A DNA stretch of 64,000 nucleotides from Alkalihalobacterium elongatum. Lineage in GTDB: Bacteria; Bacillota; Bacilli; Bacillales; Bacillaceae_F. The notes beneath the pieces were generated by a model. The model saw only the letters and a list, made by a program, of their open reading frames with translations. It did no database searches and had not been told where the DNA came from. The position numbers and the translations under genes were made by a program. The DNA is taken from contig NZ_WMKZ01000018.1 in the NCBI RefSeq assembly GCF_019024285.1, positions 1-64,000 of the forward strand. The letters are read 5' to 3'. Of the stretch, positions 62,516 to 64,000 are shown piece after piece; within the stretch, counting starts at the first letter, position 1, and the number at the start of each line of letters is the position of its first letter.

Positions 62516-64000
62516 TTATGAAGTCTTCGTACGTTTACCAATGGAACGCCAACCTTCTATTCCTAAGAAGATACATAAAATAAACAATACTAAACCTGAA
62601 CCAAATAACAACCAATTTTTTAATAAGAAGTTATTATACATGAGGACTCCCAATGCTGACACTGTAACAACGAACATAAAGAACATAGGGATAACAACAT
62701 AGTATGCTTTAGCACCAATTTTTATTAACCATACAGATACAGCTAATAAAGCTAAAGCCCCAAGCATTTGGTTTGCTGACCCAAATAGCGGCCAAACTCT
62801 TTCCCATGTACCAGACAATGCAAGTGCACCTGCCCCAATTAATCCGGCAAGAGTGGCAACATGGTTATTTTTCACTGCAGGAATATGTTCTTCCCCTAAC
62901 TCCTGAATCGCATATCTCATAAGACGTGTAGCTGAATCTAGTGTTGTTAGTAAGAATGCTGAAGCTGTCAGCGCCGTAAATGTAGTCGCTACCGTTAAGT
63001 CAATTCCCCAATGTGACATAAAGTAACCAATACCTGCAGAGAATGTACCAATCGGTCCACCTAGTTCTGCCATTCTTGCAGCGAAATCAGCTTGTGTTAA
63101 ATATGCAACTGCACCAATTGCAATAATAGCTAAAAAGGCTTCTAACAACATTGACCCATAAGCAATAAACTTACCATTCTTCTCATTATCTAATTGTTTT
63201 GCTGTCGTTCCAGAAGAAACAAGTGAATGAAACCCTGAAATCGCACCACATGCAATTGTAATAAATAAGATTGGGAATAAGAATCCTAACGTTTCATGGT
63301 TAAATCCAGTATAAGCTGGGAGTTGTATCGTAGGTGCTGCAATAATAATTCCTAGTGTCGCCCCAGCAATCATTCCATATAATAGGAAAGCATTTAAATA
63401 GTCACGGGGTTGTAACAATACCCAAACAGGGAGAATAGATGCGATATAAGCATAGATCAATAAGATAAACGACCATGTTACAGCACTTAATTCTAATGGA
63501 AACGAAATCCCGACCCACACACTAATTAACATGGCAACTACACCTAAAATACTAGCAATTGGCAGGCTCAAACGAATTTGATTGATGATAAAACCAAACA
63601 CAAGTGCCACCCCAATAAATAATACAGAAGCTGTCGCTGCTTCTGGAACAGCTACAAATGTATTTGCAACAAGTATAATAAATACACCCACAATTAGTAT
63701 TAATGTGGCAATGGAGAAGATCAGAAATAGGACTTGACCGCGTTTACCAATGTACTCACGAATAATTTCTCCGATCGATTTAGCCTTGTGACGCACCGAG
63801 GCCTGTAACGAAGTATAATCATGTACACCACCAATAAAAATACTACCTATAAGGATCCAAAGGACAGCAGGTAACCAACCAAAGAAGGCAGCAGTAATTG
63901 GACCAACTATCGGTCCACCACCTGCTATCGTTGCGAAGTGATGTCCTAATAAAACAGGTTTTTTTGCTGGAACATAATCCACACCATCATACATTTCATT
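62516..64000 (-). CDS. cstA: Pyruvate/peptide transporter CstA, 5' end outside the window
   Basis: Carbon-starvation membrane protein that imports pyruvate or peptides. About 494 residues are visible, with roughly fourteen hydrophobic segments. The visible part begins NEMYDGVDYVPAKKPVLLGHHF, which is internal in CstA, so perhaps 60-100 N-terminal residues lie beyond the right edge. Other landmarks are GGGPIVGP and FALSGFHSLVSSGT-type GFHSLVSSGTTAKQLD. Confidence 0.92.
   Translation of the reverse strand, partial: NEMYDGVDYVPAKKPVLLGHHFATIAGGGPIVGPITAAFFGWLPAVLWILIGSIFIGGVHDYTSLQASVRHKAKSIGEIIREYIGKRGQVLFLIFSIATLILIVGVFIILVANTFVAVPEAATASVLFIGVALVFGFIINQIRLSLPIASILGVVAMLISVWVGISFPLELSAVTWSFILLIYAYIASILPVWVLLQPRDYLNAFLLYGMIAGATLGIIIAAPTIQLPAYTGFNHETLGFLFPILFITIACGAISGFHSLVSSGTTAKQLDNEKNGKFIAYGSMLLEAFLAIIAIGAVAYLTQADFAARMAELGGPIGTFSAGIGYFMSHWGIDLTVATTFTALTASAFLLTTLDSATRLMRYAIQELGEEHIPAVKNNHVATLAGLIGAGALALSGTWERVWPLFGSANQMLGALALLAVSVWLIKIGAKAYYVVIPMFFMFVVTVSALGVLMYNNFLLKNWLLFGSGLVLFILCIFLGIEGWRSIGKRTKTS

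Overview
The window is a low-GC chromosomal segment from an endospore-forming member of the Bacillaceae. It carries spmA/spmB, dacB, dacF, spoIIA, spoIIM and two spoVA loci. The backbone order resembles the res-rib and lysA-spoVA-spoIIA-deo-xerD-fur-nudF regions of Bacillus subtilis. The species cannot be told from the sequence alone. I see no tRNA, rRNA, CRISPR, prophage or intact insertion sequence. Most genes lie on the minus strand.

Layout. 1-9.9 kb: resABCDE (cytochrome c maturation and the redox-responsive two-component system), rluB, then dacB-spmA-spmB. 10.0-19.5 kb: accessory block of about 9.7 kb between dacB and ypuI, which I recall as neighbours in B. subtilis. It holds a second SpoVA operon of the spoVA-2mob type (DUF1657, lipoprotein, SpoVAC, SpoVAD, SpoVAEb, DUF1657, 2Duf), two more DUF421 membrane proteins, an alkaline-phosphatase-superfamily lipoprotein, a SodF-type superoxide dismutase and a DUF2935 protein. 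19.5-28.3 kb: ypuI, an unknown gene next to a miniature element, scpA/scpB, ypuF, ribT, the riboflavin operon with its FMN riboswitch, and ppiB. 28.4-31.6 kb: bioY divergent from bioD-bioA, with two BirA operators between them and tandem structured repeats downstream. 31.6-34.6 kb: a NlpC/P60-LysM wall enzyme, then lysA behind a lysine riboswitch. 34.6-42.7 kb: canonical spoVAA-AF, then dacF-spoIIAA-spoIIAB-sigF. 42.9-53.6 kb: pdp, two trimeric-type purine nucleoside phosphorylases, deoB, xerD, yqzK, fur, spoIIM, an EndoQ-like nuclease, nudF, the tiny divisome inhibitor gene mciZ, a DUF3866 gene and a TlpA-type thioredoxin. 53.8-64 kb: uppP, a probable zinc module (CobW-type GTPase divergent from a permease and a DUF1980 protein around a Zur-like palindrome), stand-alone trpB, cimA, a thiolase and the 3' part of cstA.

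How it works together. Much of the window serves sporulation. SigF and its regulators SpoIIAA/AB start the forespore programme. SpoIIM acts in engulfment, MciZ in mother-cell division arrest, DacB, DacF and SpmA/B in cortex and core dehydration, and the two SpoVA sets in dipicolinate uptake and release. The rest supplies respiration (Res), vitamins (Rib, Bio), nucleoside salvage (Pdp, Pnp, DeoB), lysine, and metal homeostasis (Fur, zinc module).

The least explained material is (i) the second SpoVA operon with its extra DUF421 genes, two of which have very similar sigma-G-like promoters; (ii) a family of non-coding miniature elements with 8-bp target duplications, including a 37-bp copy with a perfect duplication; (iii) a purine nucleoside phosphorylase paralog whose base-recognition residues differ from its neighbour's; and (iv) a symmetric operator pair upstream of deoB.
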